The notes: a model not told the origin generated them from the sequence alone. DNA of 35,220 bases from Clostridiales bacterium (GCA_014799645.1 JAAVHQ010000029.1:29661-64880); one strand, 5' to 3'. Numbered from the stretch's first letter, positions 15,959-25,315 are shown. Numbers and translations are program-made.

Positions 15959-17575
15959 ATGTTAAAAGCAACAACAGAATTATTTATGTCGGAATACTTT
16001 TTGACAAAAGCAATTCTCGGCAAGTATTTGGAAAATGACGAAAACTTGTTTTATTCAATGAGCAAGATTTTCTTGATTTCCGAATCTGAGGCAAAAAGAC
16101 TTTACGGCTTGACGAATAACGATATAGCCAAAGGTATAACAACAGCAAAGGATTTTATGCAACATCAGCGTATGGAGAAGTATTCGGCGCTTACCGGTTC
16201 GGCAAAAAACTCTAACGCGGAGTGGGAAGAAGTGGCTAGAATTAAAGGTAACGCTATTCTTTTTGCGACGGCTTCTAAGTTGGTATCCGATGCGGATTCA
16301 TCTAGGAACGTGGTCTACAACGCGCTATCGAATGCGGTGGCAAGCGGACTTGTATTTGCGACGCGTATTATGGGAGTTTTGCAATGCGAGGGGATATTCC
16401 TAGGCAAGAACGAGGAAGCCGGCGTCAAGAAATTGGCGAAGGCTGCGAATTGGAACGATTGCGTAAGCACGCTCGCGCTTTTGCATTATTGCACTGATAA
16501 CAGGGATTATAATATGGCTCGACTACGTCAAGTGGTGGCGGATTCTCCGTTTGAAGAGTTGTACGCGACAGCGCTCGATTGCTATAACGTGAACGGAACG
16601 GCAGAGATCGAGGGAGTAAGGTTGCTGGAAAAAGCATTTAGTTCTGGGGTATTGAAGAAAGAGGTCTACGACCCACAATACGCAAGAATATTGCACAGCG
16701 CCGCGCTCTCTATCAAAGATAAGGAGCGCGTTATTTTTTCGGGCGACAAAGCTCAACTTTCGACGATAGGCGATTTGCCGTTGAAGTTGACGTTGGACAA
16801 AGTCTCCGCCGTGGATACGTCCGAGTTCCCTTCGCTCGCGCTTAGGCGAAACGACGAAAGGCTCAAGATTGAGCGCGCTTTCAAGAACAGCGATTTGCGC
16901 GGATTGCCGTCGTACCGTCCGATTTGTCTTTGTTGCGAATCCAAGTACGTTCTTAATTCGTACGCTAGAACGTTCGCAAACAAAAGAGAGAATACGCACG
17001 TCGAGATAATAGACGTTGCGGAATTGAGTGAATACGATTTAGAGCCGAGCGCAAACAATATCTTTGTAAGATGCGTTGACGAAGACAAGGACAATCGCTT
17101 TTTGCTTTTCTTCAAGGGAGAGATTTCGGATAGAAGAATGGATGCGGTCAAAGGTATTTTGCAAAGCGCAAGGCGCTCGAAATTCCATTTGAATGCGCCG
17201 GGCGTGACGTTGGATTTGAGCGCGGTATTGCCGATATGTTTTTGCGATAAGGAAAATGCGAAGCTATTGAAACCTTATTGCGACGTGATTCAACTTGCCG
17301 AAACGACAGCCGATGAATTTGCGGACGTCGTGGAAGATATTTTTGCAAGCAAGGAAAAAGTGTACGGTATCGGCAAGATTAAACTCGAAGGCGAAGTATC
17401 GGAAGTATTTGACGGCTTTGACGTAGACACCGCCGAAAAACTCATAGATAGCGCGGTGCGCGCCCGTAGAGAGCAAGGCGCAAATATCACGTTGTCGAAG
17501 GAAATTTTGAAGTCATATTCGGCTGACTATAAAATGCCGAAAATAGGTTTTGGAGGAAACGAAAATGGAAGGTAG
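15959..17575 (+). CDS. Unrecognised protein, possible pseudo-AAA+ with helical-repeat N-terminus
   Basis: A 538-residue cytoplasmic protein with no signal peptide, and no close family that I recognise. Residues 1-280 are helical and contain a segment that reads like TPR/Sel1-type repeats. From about residue 315 the order of elements resembles a AAA+ module: a strand before a would-be P-loop (PICLCCESKYVLNSYARTFA, with no GxxxxGKT), a Walker-B-like strand (FLLFFKGEISDR), a sensor-like strand (LPICFCDKENAKLL), then the helical lid (ADEFADVVEDIF, IDSAVRAR). If this is right, it is an ATPase fold that has lost ATP binding. The gene overlaps the following VirD4-like ATPase by 11 bp, so the two are probably made together and may form a complex. 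The fold call is tentative. Confidence 0.5.
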   Translation: MLKATTELFMSEYFLTKAILGKYLENDENLFYSMSKIFLISESEAKRLYGLTNNDIAKGITTAKDFMQHQRMEKYSALTGSAKNSNAEWEEVARIKGNAILFATASKLVSDADSSRNVVYNALSNAVASGLVFATRIMGVLQCEGIFLGKNEEAGVKKLAKAANWNDCVSTLALLHYCTDNRDYNMARLRQVVADSPFEELYATALDCYNVNGTAEIEGVRLLEKAFSSGVLKKEVYDPQYARILHSAALSIKDKERVIFSGDKAQLSTIGDLPLKLTLDKVSAVDTSEFPSLALRRNDERLKIERAFKNSDLRGLPSYRPICLCCESKYVLNSYARTFANKRENTHVEIIDVAELSEYDLEPSANNIFVRCVDEDKDNRFLLFFKGEISDRRMDAVKGILQSARRSKFHLNAPGVTLDLSAVLPICFCDKENAKLLKPYCDVIQLAETTADEFADVVEDIFASKEKVYGIGKIKLEGEVSEVFDGFDVDTAEKLIDSAVRARREQGANITLSKEILKSYSADYKMPKIGFGGNENGR

Positions 17576-19259
17576 AAATAACATCCTTGAAGGATATGAA
17601 AATATGAACTACGTTCATTACGCCGATTCGGCAAGTTTGCCGAATACGGTGGCTTACGACGAGCTTGGTAAAAAGGCAATGTCGGGAGTGCTGAAAGCAA
17701 ATTTACATATAGACGGTAGGCTAATTCAAAGCTATACCGCGCAGGAAAATCACGTCGGAGTAATCGCAGGTACGCGTCTGGGTAAGACAACGTCTTACGT
17801 TATTCCCACGATTCTTTCTTTCGCGAAGCAAGCGATGAAAAGAAGTATGATGATTTCCGATCCCAAAGGCGAGATTTACCGTCACACGGCGGAAACTCTT
17901 CGCGAAGAGGGATACAAAGTCATCTTGCTCAATTTCAGAGACCACTTGCATTCCGAGTGTTGGAATATACTTACGCCGATATTTAGGAAGTACAAGAAAA
18001 TCGACAAGCTCCTAGACGAAGTCAGCGTAGTCGAGACGCCCGACGGGGCGAGAAATACGTTCCGCGGACGCGTATATGACAATCAAGAAGAGCTTGACGA
18101 CGATTTGCAACGCGTCAAGGATATGATGCTCGGCGAAGTGGGCAACGATATTGACAATCTTGGCACTATGTTTGTCGATACCGTAAAGACAAGCGACCCG
18201 TATTGGGAAGACGCCGCGCGCGACGTTTTCAAGGCATTTCTATGGGCAATGTTGGAAGATAGCGATCCCGAAAAATGCGCCCAAACGATTACGGAAGATA
18301 CGTTCTCGTTCAACACCATTTTGACGGCGATAGCTTCGTTTAAGGACGACGACGGCGTATATTATAACGACGGCGGATATTTTTCCAACCGCGAGAATAA
18401 TTCCCGTGCATACGCGTTGGCAAAAAACACCCTTATCGAAAACGGAAGGCCGACTAGAAAATGCGTTATGGGTACGTTGATATCCAAGCTGTCCGTATTC
18501 AACGAAATGATAATTCGCCTCATTACGAGTTGTAATTCGTTTGAAATTTCCGAGATCATCGGCGAACCGATAGCGATATTTATCGACTATCGCGACGAGA
18601 TAAAAGCGCACTACAAACTGATAAGTTTGTTTGTTCAAGACGCGTATAGATTTTTGATAGAGCAGGCGAACGCAAAGCCGAACGGCAAATTGGACGTGCC
18701 TTTCTATTTCATTCTCGACGAGTTTGGCAACTTTCCGGCGTTGAGAGACTTTGAGACGACGATTTCCGCTTGCGCGGGACGCAATATCTTTTTTATCTTG
18801 ATTATTCAATCCTACGCTCAACTCGACAGCGTTTACGGCGCGTCGGTAGCGGAGATTATCAGAGACAATTTGAACGTGCATATCTTTTTCGGAAGCAACA
18901 ATCCAAGCACGCTGGATATGTTTTCCAAAGAGTGTGGAATGCAAACGCGAATATCGCCTTTGAGCGCGCTCAACGGCAAGGGCTCTGAAATCGACACTTA
19001 TCATATCGAGACGATACCGCTAGTTCCAAGAAGTATGCTGTCGCACTTCCAACACGGCGAGTGTATAATTACTGAAGCCAACAGCGGCTACGTTATGTTC
19101 TCCAAGCTCGAACGCTACTATTTATGCGACGAGTTCAAAGACTTGAAACTTGCATCCGAAAAAGAATACTTATGCAATATCAATCCGTTCGACAAGCGTT
19201 ATACCTACGTGATGCCAAAGCCTCAACCGAGGAAAGCGCGTAATCCGTTTAGTTTTTAA
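17565..19259 (+). CDS. Soluble VirD4/TraG-like coupling ATPase
   Basis: A 564-residue ATPase of the type IV coupling protein (VirD4/TraG, HerA-FtsK) group, which move DNA or protein substrates to a membrane channel. ATG 17565 is chosen because GGAGGA lies 8 bp before it. The Walker A is AGTRLGKTTSYVIP, with Lys74 and Thr75; the first Gly of the usual GxxxxGKT is Ala68. Next comes the family strand ISDPKGEIY. Walker B is FYFILDEFGNFPAL, with Asp385/Glu386. RNIFFILIIQSYAQL follows, as in TraG. No N-terminal membrane helices are present, unlike most conjugation proteins, so a separate anchor is needed. No relaxase or mating-pore gene is near. It overlaps the upstream pseudo-AAA gene and is followed after 13 bp by a winged-helix-like protein. 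Confidence 0.82.
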   Translation: MEGRNNILEGYENMNYVHYADSASLPNTVAYDELGKKAMSGVLKANLHIDGRLIQSYTAQENHVGVIAGTRLGKTTSYVIPTILSFAKQAMKRSMMISDPKGEIYRHTAETLREEGYKVILLNFRDHLHSECWNILTPIFRKYKKIDKLLDEVSVVETPDGARNTFRGRVYDNQEELDDDLQRVKDMMLGEVGNDIDNLGTMFVDTVKTSDPYWEDAARDVFKAFLWAMLEDSDPEKCAQTITEDTFSFNTILTAIASFKDDDGVYYNDGGYFSNRENNSRAYALAKNTLIENGRPTRKCVMGTLISKLSVFNEMIIRLITSCNSFEISEIIGEPIAIFIDYRDEIKAHYKLISLFVQDAYRFLIEQANAKPNGKLDVPFYFILDEFGNFPALRDFETTISACAGRNIFFILIIQSYAQLDSVYGASVAEIIRDNLNVHIFFGSNNPSTLDMFSKECGMQTRISPLSALNGKGSEIDTYHIETIPLVPRSMLSHFQHGECIITEANSGYVMFSKLERYYLCDEFKDLKLASEKEYLCNINPFDKRYTYVMPKPQPRKARNPFSF

Positions 19260-19272
19260 GTGAGGTAATACT

Positions 19273-20058
19273 ATGAATGCAATGGAGATAATCGACTATA
19301 TCAAACAATGTGGCAGGATTGAAATTCCCTCAATGCAGTTGCAGTTGGGCATCACTTATAAGGAAGCGAAATCTATCGTAGACGACTTGCTTGAAAAATG
19401 TCAACTCGTCTATGAGAATGGTTTGAGTTACGTATACTTAGAAACGTTGGACAAAAACAGTGAGGAAAAGTCGGACGAGGAACAAGATAATGACGAGGAA
19501 GATGAAGACGAAGAAGATGAGGAAGAGGACTTTGACGATGAGTATGAATCCGAATTCGAAAAATTCCTTGAAGAGCAAGATGAATACGAGAACGACGACG
19601 AAGAAGATAAGAAGAAATTTAAGGCGCATATTGACGAATCCGAAACTCAAGATATTTATAAAGCGTTTAGAAGGGCGAAGACGTTTAATGATATTGAAAG
19701 TCATATTAGACGTATCTCGGCAAAGCGAAGAGAGGCAATTCAAAATCTTGACAACGTTTTGGATAAACTCATTTTGGAAAAACAAAAACCGATTTCAGCC
19801 AATTACCGTCCTCAGCATACGTTGTGGGAGGATGGCCTTGAGTTTATGGAAGCGGTAGATGAAAGATTGGAAAGGCTAATTAAATCGGATAGGAAGATGG
19901 GAAGAAAAGGCGCGATCAAAAAGGCGTCAGCGTACTTAGAAGCCGTGAAAGACACGTGTGATGGGAAGATGGCGCAAGTCTACGAAAGACTAGTCTACGA
20001 AATCATAAACACGAGCGACTATACTTACGCGCAAATGAAAAAACAAATTTGGGAGTAA
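19273..20058 (+). CDS. Acidic protein with N-terminal FtsK-gamma-like winged helix
   Basis: A 261-residue cytoplasmic protein. Residues about 1-55 form a winged-helix-like unit (IPSMQLQLGITYKEAKSIVDDLL) that resembles the gamma domain of FtsK, which reads DNA orientation; such a domain supplied as a separate protein beside a FtsK-fold ATPase is notable. Residues about 63-118 are an Asp/Glu tract. The C-terminal half is helical and basic (RRISAKRREAIQNLD, KSDRKMGRKGAIKKA). The ATG follows GTGAGGT; the gene sits 13 bp after the ATPase and 3 bp before the ASCH gene, so it is part of the operon. Domain similarity is by eye. It could alternatively be a plain regulator. Confidence 0.5.
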   Translation: MNAMEIIDYIKQCGRIEIPSMQLQLGITYKEAKSIVDDLLEKCQLVYENGLSYVYLETLDKNSEEKSDEEQDNDEEDEDEEDEEEDFDDEYESEFEKFLEEQDEYENDDEEDKKKFKAHIDESETQDIYKAFRRAKTFNDIESHIRRISAKRREAIQNLDNVLDKLILEKQKPISANYRPQHTLWEDGLEFMEAVDERLERLIKSDRKMGRKGAIKKASAYLEAVKDTCDGKMAQVYERLVYEIINTSDYTYAQMKKQIWE

Positions 20059-20061
20059 ATT

Positions 20062-20409
20062 ATGGCTAAGCATTTTATGAAATTAAATTCCGAGCCTTTC
20101 GATAAAATAAAAGACGGCTTAAAGACCTACGAACTTCGCTTATATGACGAGAAACGTAAGCTCATTAAAATCGGCGACTTCATCGAATTCACAAAACTTG
20201 GCAGTACTGAAAAATGTACTGTTAGAGTAACCGATTTACGTCTCTTTGGTAGTTTTGAAGAATTATATGCCACACTCCCTTTACAACAATGCGGTTATAC
20301 ATTGGACGAACTTGAAAAAGCAAGTCCGACGGATATGGAAAAATACTATTCCAAAGAAGAGCAAGCGCGCTATGGCGTAATCGCAATAAAAATTGTCTTT
20401 TATTGTTGA
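20062..20409 (+). CDS. ASCH-domain protein
   Basis: A 115-residue protein made almost entirely of one ASCH domain, a PUA-like fold associated with RNA or modified-nucleotide binding. Typical elements are an N-terminal strand and helix with EPFDKIKDGLKTYELRLYDEKR, where K-x-YELR lines the binding pocket; a beta barrel with GDFIEFTKL; and the C-terminal YYSKEEQARYGVIAIKI, which matches the 'G.v.i.i' end of the family. It is the last gene of the presumed operon from 15959, 3 bp after its neighbour. Whether it belongs functionally with the ATPase genes is unknown. Confidence 0.82.
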   Translation: MAKHFMKLNSEPFDKIKDGLKTYELRLYDEKRKLIKIGDFIEFTKLGSTEKCTVRVTDLRLFGSFEELYATLPLQQCGYTLDELEKASPTDMEKYYSKEEQARYGVIAIKIVFYC

Positions 20410-20430
20410 AAAAGTCGAAAAATATTGTAA

Positions 20431-20469
20431 TGTAAACTAAAGTTGACGCAATGTAAACTAAAGTTGACA
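20431..20469 (+). repeat. Tandem 18-bp repeat pair, copy 2
   Basis: TGTAAACTAAAGTTGACG (20431-20448) and TGTAAACTAAAGTTGACA (20452-20469), period 21 bp, are in the same orientation as the pair at 8448-8486. They lie after the ASCH gene and before a terminator hairpin and the second giant gene. Confidence 0.7.
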
Positions 20470-20505
20470 AGAGTTTGCTTGAAATAATTAAGGCGGTTGT
20501 AATAG

Positions 20506-20540
20506 AATTAAGCGGATTGAATTTACCGCTTAATTTTTTT
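20506..20540 (+). terminator. Intrinsic terminator or attenuator before the second giant gene
   Basis: A perfect 10-bp stem, AATTAAGCGG with CCGCTTAATT around a 10-nt loop, is followed by T's. It ends the operon from 15959 or, if transcription starts near the tandem repeats, works as an attenuator for the gene at 20621. Confidence 0.8.
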
Positions 20541-20620
20541 TATGTGTGAAAAATAAAGAAAATAAATTTATTTATGTTTTTGTAAGTCTCTTGCTCGCAA
20601 AGGCATAAGAAGGAGAAAAT

Positions 20621-23600
20621 ATGCAAACCAAAAGAAGAAGCATTACAAGCGTTTTGGCAGTTGTCATAATGCTTGTAGCGACGGTGTTGGGTTTTGCTTT
20701 AAGCAAGACTAATACCGCAAGTGGTAGCGAAGCGTTTGAGCCGGTCAAACTTGACTCGACGAACGTAAGCACTTATGCAACGTCAGGGTATGAAGATTTT
20801 TCTAATTACACGGACAAAGAATTGCCTGACACAATCAATAAGGATAATATAAGCCAATATGTCCCTATTGACAAATTCAACAAAGACGGAACGACGATTT
20901 ACAACGGTCGAAACTACGGTTTTGTTATTTATTCGAGCGCAAAGACAAACCACGTTTTGTTGTTCAAAGAAACGTATAATAAGACAGGTGAGGATCAGTA
21001 TGAAGTCGAATTCAAGGTGTTGTATACCAATTCGTTCTTTAAGAGCGGAAATTCAATATTGAATGCATACAGCCCGTATACTATTGCATTGTCCAACGTG
21101 AATATAAGTGAATTTATTTTGGATGTGGATATGCAAAAGAATATTGTGAACCCGTCTTATAGTGATTCTAATAAAGATTTGAAGAGCGCGTATTTTACTC
21201 ATGCTGGATTGAGCGGTGATGTAAGTTATTTGGACAAAGACAAGACGAGCGACAACGTTTTGATATCATTGATAGATATAGATAGGAACGCGAACTTTGA
21301 CGAAACTCTCGCTTATGATATTGCTGATTTGACGGTCAATGCTGAAAGTTACAAAAACTATCTTGCTAGTACGACTCTCGGACATAGCCCGTATTACTTG
21401 TATTATAATATTAATAGCACTAGAAGAAGTATAAATGTGGCAATGAATGCAGGCGCGGACGACTTTTTGGCGTATAAGAGCGGTAATCAAAATTATCTCA
21501 AAGCGTCATTCAAATTAGTTTCCTACTATAATAATAGTTATTATATTTACAACAATATATCTTTCGACGTATGTCTTTATAATGCATTAACAGTAAGTCA
21601 TAAGGAAAGAATATCTTCTCAAAGCGTATTTTCGCTTAGTGAGGACACGGATTCTAATTACGGCATTTTGGATAGAAGCGGCGACGGCTATACTTTGACG
21701 GAATATCAAAGGTTTACGCCGATGCTCTATAACGACAACGTATTCAAGTTTATGCCCGATAAGGCAAAAAAATACAAGTTCACTACTCCCGAAGGCTATT
21801 ACGCTACGGTTGGAGATAATGCGTCTAATTCTGACAACGTCTTTGCAGTCGGCTCGCAAGGCGGAGTAGTAGGTTTTACTACCGAAGTTGGCGGTAAAAC
21901 AAGCGGAAATCTTCATGGCGAAAGATTGGTTGCGCAAGACTTTATCGGCGGAAATTTCACTTTTGCAAATATCGGTATTGAAAGAGCGCAAGAATTGAAG
22001 TTGGGAGCGACAAATCTTGATTCGGAAATTCCCACTTATAGAGCAGTAAAGACAAGTGAAATTACCAATGACCTTTACGTTTTGGACACGATGGGATACG
22101 TCGATTCAATCGACTTGCATATTCTTGACGAGGATATGAATATCGTGCAAACATCTACGAAATATGGTAAAGACCTTGTCATCAATTATCCAATGTCGGC
22201 AGATAAGAAATACTATATCGTCTGCGACAATGAAGATTACACGGCTCAAGCCTTGAACTTTGCAAACAAAGGCGAGTTGCTTTTGGGCGCAAGCGAATAT
22301 CAAAATATCGAGAACTTGTATTATAAGTACGATGTTCCTAAGTATACGCAATACTATAAGACCTTTGCTAAGCAAATTATTGACAGTCAAGGCGACGTAG
22401 TGGCTATAAATGACGGCGACGCTTTCTTGGAAGCGGGAAAGACTTATTATTTGGAATCGGGCTCTACAAGACTTATGACGAGTATATCCGACTCTTATAT
22501 TAATAAAGTAACCACTTTGGGCGAAACATTTGAATGTTCGGTGAACTACAACGAAGTATTTGAATTTGTCCCAAAAGTAAGCGCGCAATTTAAGTTTGTA
22601 GACGGAACGTACGATATTTATCGCAATTGGACGCTCTTAGCGGAAGACGAGCGTGAATGGTATGTCAATGAGGGCGAAATCCCATATCAATTTGTAAAAA
22701 GACAAAAGGGCGGAGCGTTCACTATGGATATGGAAGCCGAGGAATTAAACTTCGGTCTCAATATTTTGAATTTGACGGCAGTAAACGGAAGAAATCAGTT
22801 CTATTACGATTCCGAAGAGAAGATGAGAATAGATTATACGATTATGCCTTCCAATAACGTTTATATTTATGATTCTACGCTCAACTCTCCAGTATATGAC
22901 CACGGCTATGCGATTTCTAAGGGTAGAATTTATATTATCATAGAGGGAAGCGGAGAATGCGCAATTACGCTTGAAGAGTATTTGCAACCTCTCAACGTAG
23001 AATTGCGTGTAGACGGAGAGAAGTACGATTATGACGGAGTATTCTACTACGGCAAGGATTTCACTTTGCCGGTATTGACAAAAGAGCGTTACGTCTTCCT
23101 CGGTTGGAAGAACGGCGACGAATTCGTCACTGACGCCAACGGTCAAAGCATTGTGGAACTTAAAGACGATGCAGTCTTGACAGCGTGTTTTGAGTTGCGC
23201 GGAGCAGTAGTCCAAGTAAATTCCAACGATAAAACGTTCTGGTGGGACGGTGAAAAAATGACGCTTGATGGAGAGATCAAAGTATTCATGGACTGCGACG
23301 TAGATAGTATTCGTCAAGCGGTGATTGAGACTTTTGAAAATACTCCCGAATGTATAAAGGAAGGATATTACACAAGCAGTTTTGTGTTTACTCTCACTTC
23401 TAGTGACGAAGATACCGATTACTATTCCTTGACACCGACTTGGTCAATAGAAGAGTATAAAGTTACGTTTATTATAAATGGCAAAACTTATGCAATGACG
23501 GAAAGCGTGCAATATGGGGCAACAATTACGACGAAAAATTTCCCCGCAGAGGTATTTGAGACGAGCAATTCGGAATATTATATTGCGGATTGGCAAATCG

Positions 23601-25294
23601 TCGGTAGTGATAAGACCATAACTATCAGTAAAAACGGTAAAGTTGAGGACTATACGCCGAGTGTGGGTAGCGAAGGCGCGTCGGGTTACGTCGAAGTTAC
23701 TATGATTGCAAAGATAGAATACGTACAATATTATTTACGTATTGGAGGTGAATATTATGAAGTGTCAAAAGGCGGTTACTATACGATTCAATCGCTGGAA
23801 TACTACGAATACGATACATATCCGTATATATGTCAAAACGTGTGGTTTGAGGATTATAATGGTAAAAAATACTATATAGGTTCTAAGATTTATTACAGTG
23901 ACGTCAAAGCATTTTGGGTATCCGGAAGACAAGTTGTCAACGTATATCTTAGTTTGAGATCCGAAGACATAACGGTAGGTCTTGTATACAAGGCGTACGG
24001 TGATGATATAGAGCAAACTATTGAAACCAACGCCAATAAGGATACTTATACAATGGGAAATTCGTTCACTTTGAAAGACGTTTACGTAAGGGGTTGGGGA
24101 TTTGACCACTGGGAGTGCAACGGCAATAGGATAAATCAAGTAAATTACTACGATCTCGGAATCGAAACTTATCTCAGTAGTCCGAACGCTGCGATAGAGA
24201 AAGACATTGTCGCCGTATTGACTGCACATAAAATCAAAAACCCTAACGAGACAATTTGCCTTATAGATTCTATAAACGAACACGTAAGAATTTATGGTAA
24301 TGGTTATAGTTGGAATAATGTTGAGTTTGTAATTTATAGTTCCGTAAAAGAGGTGACATTTGTCAACGGTAGGTGGTATAATAGCAATATAAGATGTAAT
24401 AGCAATAACGACAACGTTTGGGCATTGAGTGTAAATTTCGATAACGTTTATATGAAAGCGAAGAATAATCAGTGCGTCCTTGACGCGTCCAACATGATGT
24501 CGCTTTACTCATTTAACAACGTGGAATTGTGCGCAGGAGACGTGACCGAAGCAAATGCTCAACCGGCGATTATAGTCAACTCTCTTATAATGATTGGAGA
24601 GAACTTTACCGTAAGAGGTGGCAATAGTCTTAATCCTGAGCATGACGGCACTGAGGGAATTAGAGCGAAAGGCGAAACGCCCGAACTCAACAAATATGGG
24701 GCAGGCATCGGTGTTGCGCTTAGATCGTTGACGGTATACGGCGGCAACGGTTGCGACGGCAATAATGGCGTTGATGGTACAGATGGCGTTCAGAATGCAG
24801 AGGAAAATGGTACAGACGGCAAAAACGCGACAAACGCAAGCAACGGCGCTTATGCAATACGTCTTTATCAAATAGAAGTGTACAACGCAGTGTACAAAAA
24901 TGCGAAAATCATTTGTTATGGCGGCAACGGAGGCGATGGCGGTAACGGTGGTAACGGCGGTAAGGGTTCTGAAGGTAGAGACGGAGTGTTCCTCGGTCAA
25001 ACTTGTAAAGCTCCCGGTAACGGCGGTAACGGCGGCAACGGTGGTAACGGCGGCGACGGTAAAGAGGGATTAAAATACGGAATAAAATCTTCTTTTACCC
25101 ATTCCGGAGATAATAGCCAAATAATATCGTATGGCGGAAAAGGCGGTTCAGCTGGTTCAGCAGGCGAGGCGGGTAAAGCCGGTGCTACGACCCATACGTA
25201 TAACAAAATTGAAAAGACGGCTCAAGACGGTAATGCGGGCTCGCCTGGGCAAGCAGGAAACTCGTCGGGTGATTTTGTGTGGAAAAATGAATAA
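20621..25294 (+). CDS. Giant exported protein: InlB-type B repeats and Gly-rich GGN tail
   Basis: A 1557-residue Sec-exported surface-type protein. The ATG follows AGAAGGAG. Domains: signal peptide (about 1-35, hydrophobic VLAVVIMLVATVLGFAL); an N-terminal domain with VPIDKF and GRNYGF (about 80-103), shared with the 1951-residue protein; beta-rich units (about 110-790); a Listeria-Bacteroides (InlB B-repeat) unit at about 793-860 with YVFLGWKNGDEFV, and two more divergent ones at about 945-1033 and 1117-1203 (FDHWECNG); beta-helix-like strands (about 1265-1350); and a glycine-rich GGNGGNGG tail from about 1374 to the end. No LPXTG and no Hint domain. The ABC transporter gene starts 21 bp after it, so both are probably co-transcribed. 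Adhesion or surface-layer function is inference. Confidence 0.75.
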   Translation: MQTKRRSITSVLAVVIMLVATVLGFALSKTNTASGSEAFEPVKLDSTNVSTYATSGYEDFSNYTDKELPDTINKDNISQYVPIDKFNKDGTTIYNGRNYGFVIYSSAKTNHVLLFKETYNKTGEDQYEVEFKVLYTNSFFKSGNSILNAYSPYTIALSNVNISEFILDVDMQKNIVNPSYSDSNKDLKSAYFTHAGLSGDVSYLDKDKTSDNVLISLIDIDRNANFDETLAYDIADLTVNAESYKNYLASTTLGHSPYYLYYNINSTRRSINVAMNAGADDFLAYKSGNQNYLKASFKLVSYYNNSYYIYNNISFDVCLYNALTVSHKERISSQSVFSLSEDTDSNYGILDRSGDGYTLTEYQRFTPMLYNDNVFKFMPDKAKKYKFTTPEGYYATVGDNASNSDNVFAVGSQGGVVGFTTEVGGKTSGNLHGERLVAQDFIGGNFTFANIGIERAQELKLGATNLDSEIPTYRAVKTSEITNDLYVLDTMGYVDSIDLHILDEDMNIVQTSTKYGKDLVINYPMSADKKYYIVCDNEDYTAQALNFANKGELLLGASEYQNIENLYYKYDVPKYTQYYKTFAKQIIDSQGDVVAINDGDAFLEAGKTYYLESGSTRLMTSISDSYINKVTTLGETFECSVNYNEVFEFVPKVSAQFKFVDGTYDIYRNWTLLAEDEREWYVNEGEIPYQFVKRQKGGAFTMDMEAEELNFGLNILNLTAVNGRNQFYYDSEEKMRIDYTIMPSNNVYIYDSTLNSPVYDHGYAISKGRIYIIIEGSGECAITLEEYLQPLNVELRVDGEKYDYDGVFYYGKDFTLPVLTKERYVFLGWKNGDEFVTDANGQSIVELKDDAVLTACFELRGAVVQVNSNDKTFWWDGEKMTLDGEIKVFMDCDVDSIRQAVIETFENTPECIKEGYYTSSFVFTLTSSDEDTDYYSLTPTWSIEEYKVTFIINGKTYAMTESVQYGATITTKNFPAEVFETSNSEYYIADWQIVGSDKTITISKNGKVEDYTPSVGSEGASGYVEVTMIAKIEYVQYYLRIGGEYYEVSKGGYYTIQSLEYYEYDTYPYICQNVWFEDYNGKKYYIGSKIYYSDVKAFWVSGRQVVNVYLSLRSEDITVGLVYKAYGDDIEQTIETNANKDTYTMGNSFTLKDVYVRGWGFDHWECNGNRINQVNYYDLGIETYLSSPNAAIEKDIVAVLTAHKIKNPNETICLIDSINEHVRIYGNGYSWNNVEFVIYSSVKEVTFVNGRWYNSNIRCNSNNDNVWALSVNFDNVYMKAKNNQCVLDASNMMSLYSFNNVELCAGDVTEANAQPAIIVNSLIMIGENFTVRGGNSLNPEHDGTEGIRAKGETPELNKYGAGIGVALRSLTVYGGNGCDGNNGVDGTDGVQNAEENGTDGKNATNASNGAYAIRLYQIEVYNAVYKNAKIICYGGNGGDGGNGGNGGKGSEGRDGVFLGQTCKAPGNGGNGGNGGNGGDGKEGLKYGIKSSFTHSGDNSQIISYGGKGGSAGSAGEAGKAGATTHTYNKIEKTAQDGNAGSPGQAGNSSGDFVWKNE

Positions 25295-25315
25295 GAATTA
25301 TGGGGGAGATAGATT

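Noticed and set aside
17565-19259. Reading the VirD4/TraG-like gene as proof of an integrated conjugative element
   Set aside because: No relaxase, VirB4, VirB6, integrase, excision gene or attachment-site pair is found in the window, and the protein lacks the usual membrane anchor.
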